Of a stretch of 34,954 nt of DNA, positions 32,432 through 34,954 are shown in pieces. The DNA comes from Cenarchaeum sp. SB0675_bin_21 (lineage in GTDB: Archaea; Thermoproteota; Nitrososphaeria; Nitrososphaerales; Nitrosopumilaceae), in contig VYCS01000045.1 of NCBI GenBank assembly GCA_009843815.1, forward strand, positions 1 through 34,954, written 5' to 3'. Position numbers and translations under genes: made by a program. The notes under the pieces are model-generated. The model saw only the letters and a program-made list of their open reading frames with translations, was not told the origin of the DNA and made no database searches. Within the stretch, counting starts at the first letter, position 1. Each line of letters begins with the position of its first letter.

Positions 32432-33506
32432 TGTCTTGTTGACCTCGGGCCTCACCTAGTTCACTGACCTTTACGCCCAAACGGCGAACTGTTCTCTTCT
32501 CGTGTAGCGCCTCTTTTAGTAGAGCCGTCGCCGTCTCCTTGAGTACCATTAGACTGGCTGTATGCTTGCGCACTGTTTTAGAGCGAGAGCGTCCTGACAT
32601 ATCAGAGTGTATGAACTGTACCCCCACCGTACGGTATTGCAACTCCCTCTCAGATATTACATTGTGTAATGTATCACACAAAGTAGACAATACAGGATAT
32701 AGTTCCTCAAAACTGCTGGTATCCTGACTTAGAGTGACCATCTTGCTGTACTGGACATTGGGGGATCTCTTTTGGACCATACTATCATCCGCGCCCCGGA
32801 CCGAATTGTATAGCGCAGTTCCTGCCTTTCTACCAAACATCTTTTGCACATCAAAGATATCTATCTTTTGCGCATCAGGTATGGTGTGAACATTTATGGA
32901 CTCGAGTCTTTTGAGTGTCTTTTTGCCCAAACCATGTATGTCCTTTAGCGATATATTGTTTAGAAAGTCCTGCGTCTTATCTGGATGTATGATGGTCAAC
33001 CCATCGGGTTTTTTGTAGTTTGATGCCATTTTGGATAGCAGTTTGTTGCGTGATATGCCTACCGAGCATGTCATGCCAAGACTCTTGCGAATCTCCACCT
33101 TGAGCTGTTGTCCTAGATGGGCTGCTATCTTGAGTGAGCCGTCAGTACGTGCGGTTACATCCAGATATGCTTCGTCCCTGCCCACATACTCAAACACATC
33201 TGCATACCCCTCCATGATATTCATGGCACGCTCAGATATGTCCGAGACATACTCAAAGTCTACCGGTATAAAGTGACTATCTGTATCCTCCAGCAGACTC
33301 CGGGCCCTGTATATTGATAGTCCAGAGCGTACACCATACTCTCTTGCCACATAGTTGGCAGTTGCCACCGCACCACTATCATCACCTCTATTCGAATATA
33401 TGCACACACAGAGAGGTTTGTTTTTGAATTGGGGATTGCGTATCTCCTCACACTGTGCATAAAAGTAGTCAAAGTCTACATGTATTACGCATCTATCCTC
33501 GGCCAA
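32415..33506 (-). CDS. dbh: Y-family DNA polymerase IV (Dpo4/DinB)
   Basis: A 363-residue translesion polymerase with CVIHVDFDYFYAQCEEI at the N-terminus (metal-binding Asp and steric-gate-region aromatic), the palm motif GRDEAYLDVTA, TCSVGISRNKLLSKMAS, helix-hairpin-helix DIHGLGKKTLKRL and a C-terminal little-finger domain. The last residues GQQDIRNYF form a PIP box (Q-x-x-I-x-x-Y-F) for PCNA binding. It copies past lesions. It converges with the archaeosortase-like gene. Confidence 0.95.
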   Translation of the reverse strand: MAEDRCVIHVDFDYFYAQCEEIRNPQFKNKPLCVCIYSNRGDDSGAVATANYVAREYGVRSGLSIYRARSLLEDTDSHFIPVDFEYVSDISERAMNIMEGYADVFEYVGRDEAYLDVTARTDGSLKIAAHLGQQLKVEIRKSLGMTCSVGISRNKLLSKMASNYKKPDGLTIIHPDKTQDFLNNISLKDIHGLGKKTLKRLESINVHTIPDAQKIDIFDVQKMFGRKAGTALYNSVRGADDSMVQKRSPNVQYSKMVTLSQDTSSFEELYPVLSTLCDTLHNVISERELQYRTVGVQFIHSDMSGRSRSKTVRKHTASLMVLKETATALLKEALHEKRTVRRLGVKVSELGEARGQQDIRNYF

Positions 33507-33678
33507 CTACCTTGATTGGTACATATGCCTAAAAAGTCTTGGAATTCTGTATATTCCACCATGTTGCGTGTTGCATGTTATGTGCACAGACAATGACAAG
33601 ATGTCTGGTAAATCTGTAAAATCACCTGCAATATGACCCCAACAATGGTTTATTGATGGCGCAGTCAATAAGGATCAG

Positions 33679-34387
33679 ATGAGAATCTGGGACATGCCGC
33701 CAGAGACTGTGCAGAAATCATCTACTTGGAGAGTGCCGCGAGCCTCACGCCATATGGTCGGTTATAACCCAAAGAAAGGATATACTGCGCATCCAGAGAT
33801 TATTATAGCGGCGCGCAAAAGTTCTTGCACAATTGAAAATCGCCTAGGCACGCATACCGTTCAGGTTGACAGGACTATGCGCGCTGCCCCGTACAACAGC
33901 GCCACACCGGAGGAGCAGAATGAGTTCATCAAGAAGGGAGGGTGACCGCCGCCTGGTGGCGGTCGGAGGGCTACCCTGTGTGATTCACCGGTATACTGCA
34001 GGGGGATCAGGCGCCGGGGGAGGGGAAACGGCTCCAATCAAACAATCCCTCCACATGATCTATGCTCTGGTGGATGGCACCTTGTATCTACAGTGTCATA
34101 ACTGTCTACCTGTGGGCAGATACGTTGAGATCATCAAGCACCTGCAACGACGTTACAAGAAGGTGGGCATCATCATTGACAACGCCAGTACCATCATCTG
34201 TATTGCCATGCGAAAGTGTCTGGACTACTTGGACGGTGACATGGAGACGTCACACCTACCGCTACATCTCCAGCAACTCAACCCCATCAAGACAGAATGG
34301 GGGCGGATCAAGGCTGCCATAGCCAACACCCCCTTTGGGGACTTGGACAAGATGCAGTACGCCATAAGGCAGATGATCCACAATTGA
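33679..34387 (+). pseudogene. IS630-type DDE transposase remnant
   Basis: Two frames carry one transposase. The first (33679-33945) ends with AAPYNSATPEEQNEFIKK, matching the linker before the catalytic domain. The second frame continues from about 33945 with IHRYTAGGSG, IKQSLHMIYALVDGTLYLQC, IIIDNAST and LNPIKTEWGRIKAAIANT. A frameshift near 33945 separates them. The catalytic set is damaged: the first Asp region reads VAVGGLP, and the usual NPIE motif reads NPIK. The N-terminal 60 residues of the first frame are not clearly transposase. Clear terminal repeats were not found. Confidence 0.75.
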
Positions 34388-34748
34388 GAAGTACAGATCG
34401 TCAAAATGTTTGACTGACTGCTGGCCACATAGCGCCCGATATGGCTTGGAACGATCACGGGGACGGAAGCGGCCTGACTACATTGCCGTTCTTTACAAAT
34501 CATAATTCCAGCAGACTCACCCGTCTTCTGCATCCGGTTCACGACAGGCGATGAGGCGGTAATGTCCATCTATTTATCATGAATTTTTCCATTCTTTTTG
34601 ACTAGTATTATGCGCATGACCGTGCAGGTCATACCACTCCGTCGGTAAAAACACGGCGGAGTATGTGAGAGAACAAGATCAGATGGAATTACGCAACAAC
34701 TCCACCCGTTCAGCAATAGTTATCACTTATGGTGAAAAAATCCTATTC
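34388..34748. other. Spacer with three hairpins before the LVIVD-like gene
   Basis: No gene is supported. There is a hairpin GTCAAA-ATG-TTTGAC (34400-34414) just after the transposase remnant. Two tandem ones follow: ATGACC/GGTCAT (34616-34621/34627-34632) and a 9-bp ACTCCGTCG/CGGCGGAGT (34636-34644/34654-34662, one G-T pair). These may be termination structures, transposon-end debris or a structured leader. Confidence 0.45.
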
Positions 34749-34954
34749 ATGCAAAAACGTCGTACGCTAACAATGATAGCCATGGTGATTGTGATGGCCC
34801 TAGCGACAATTGGCTTTGTTATTGGTGAGGCCGAGGCGAATCTGGTCGTTTCTCCGGTAGCCGCCATCTCCGACGGGATAGATGGGTTCACGGCACTGGA
34901 CGGGGCCGATGGTGTTGCGATAGCTGAGATATCCGACAGGACGTACGCGGTGGT
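34749..34954 (+). CDS. Start of secreted LVIVD-like repeat protein (partial)
   Basis: The window ends inside this gene. The first 68 codons give a signal peptide (MQKRRTLTMIAMVIVMALAT) followed by mature sequence containing FTALDGADGVAIAEISDRTY and then AVV. The pattern of a Leu-Asp-Gly-Ala segment, then VAIAEI, then TYAVV resembles the first blade of LVIVD-type beta-propeller repeats common in thaumarchaeal surface proteins. The frame is open upstream to an ATG at 34683, but that start would bury the signal peptide. Codon use is GC-richer than most of the window, like the SPFH gene. Confidence 0.6.
   Translation, partial: MQKRRTLTMIAMVIVMALATIGFVIGEAEANLVVSPVAAISDGIDGFTALDGADGVAIAEISDRTYAV

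Noticed and set aside
34225-34569. 114-codon minus-strand ORF at the transposase remnant
   Set aside because: Its 3' half is antisense to recognisable transposase sequence and it has no motif of its own.
1-34954. tRNA, rRNA and CRISPR arrays
   Set aside because: No T-loop/anticodon-arm combination, rRNA-like sequence or regularly spaced repeat series was seen by eye in the gaps; a covariance-model scan would be decisive.

Overview
The window reads as a chromosome segment of an ammonia-oxidiser-type thaumarchaeote (Nitrososphaerota, probably Nitrosopumilaceae-like). The evidence is the archaeal gene set: SBDS with the exosome genes rrp4-rrp41-rrp42, ribosomal protein L37Ae, KEOPS Pcc1, prefoldin beta, an XPF-type nuclease, TBP, type-2 methionine aminopeptidase, ferredoxin-dependent 2-oxoacid oxidoreductase, TrmI, Nre, a Y-family polymerase and an archaeosortase. 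The DNA is AT-rich with heavy ATA (Ile) use. Many genes have a TTTATA-like box about 26 bp before the start codon, as expected for leaderless archaeal transcripts. Several long AT-rich gaps, decayed genes and transposon remains suggest relaxed selection, as in a host-associated lineage; this last point is inference.

Layout. 1-1775: AT-rich spacer, a geranylgeranyl-reductase-type flavoprotein (-) and a divergent promoter region. 1776-7081: an RNA-processing/translation cluster (SBDS, Rrp4, Rrp41, Rrp42, L37Ae, Pcc1), overlapping end to start, then a 0.9-kb gap with gene debris, then prefoldin beta and the ERCC4 nuclease. 7071-8939: a FAD oxidoreductase and two small proteins. 8940-11929: an 8-cysteine microprotein coupled to the two-subunit 2-oxoacid:ferredoxin oxidoreductase. 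11930-15023: a structured intergenic stretch, TBP, DUF1512, a zinc-ribbon microprotein and MetAP2. 15176-18114: a secreted/membrane protein, an unusually GC-rich SPFH protein and DoxX. 18121-21172 (-): TrmI, NAD(P)HX dehydratase and an M20 peptidase.

21548-24353 is a GC-richer foreign-looking island: a frameshifted DUF2321 gene, a hypothetical Cys-containing protein and a UvrD-like helicase. It abuts a 5'-truncated LIV-type solute-binding protein gene (24389-25315). An XPD/DinG-type Fe-S helicase follows.

27281-28750 is the most striking object. It is a 1470-bp element whose only gene is a catalytically intact TnpB-like RuvC nuclease. It is bounded by 22-bp terminal inverted repeats (21/22 identical) and a perfect 8-bp direct duplication. 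Canonical IS200/IS605/IS607 carriers of TnpB have neither. The tnpB stop codon lies inside the left inverted repeat.

28751-34954: a candidate structured RNA, small zinc-finger and hypothetical proteins, a small membrane protein, Nre, an archaeosortase-like protein with Ser at the usual Cys position, DNA polymerase IV, an IS630-type transposase pseudogene, and the start of a secreted LVIVD-like repeat protein running off the end. No rRNA, tRNA or CRISPR array was recognised by eye.
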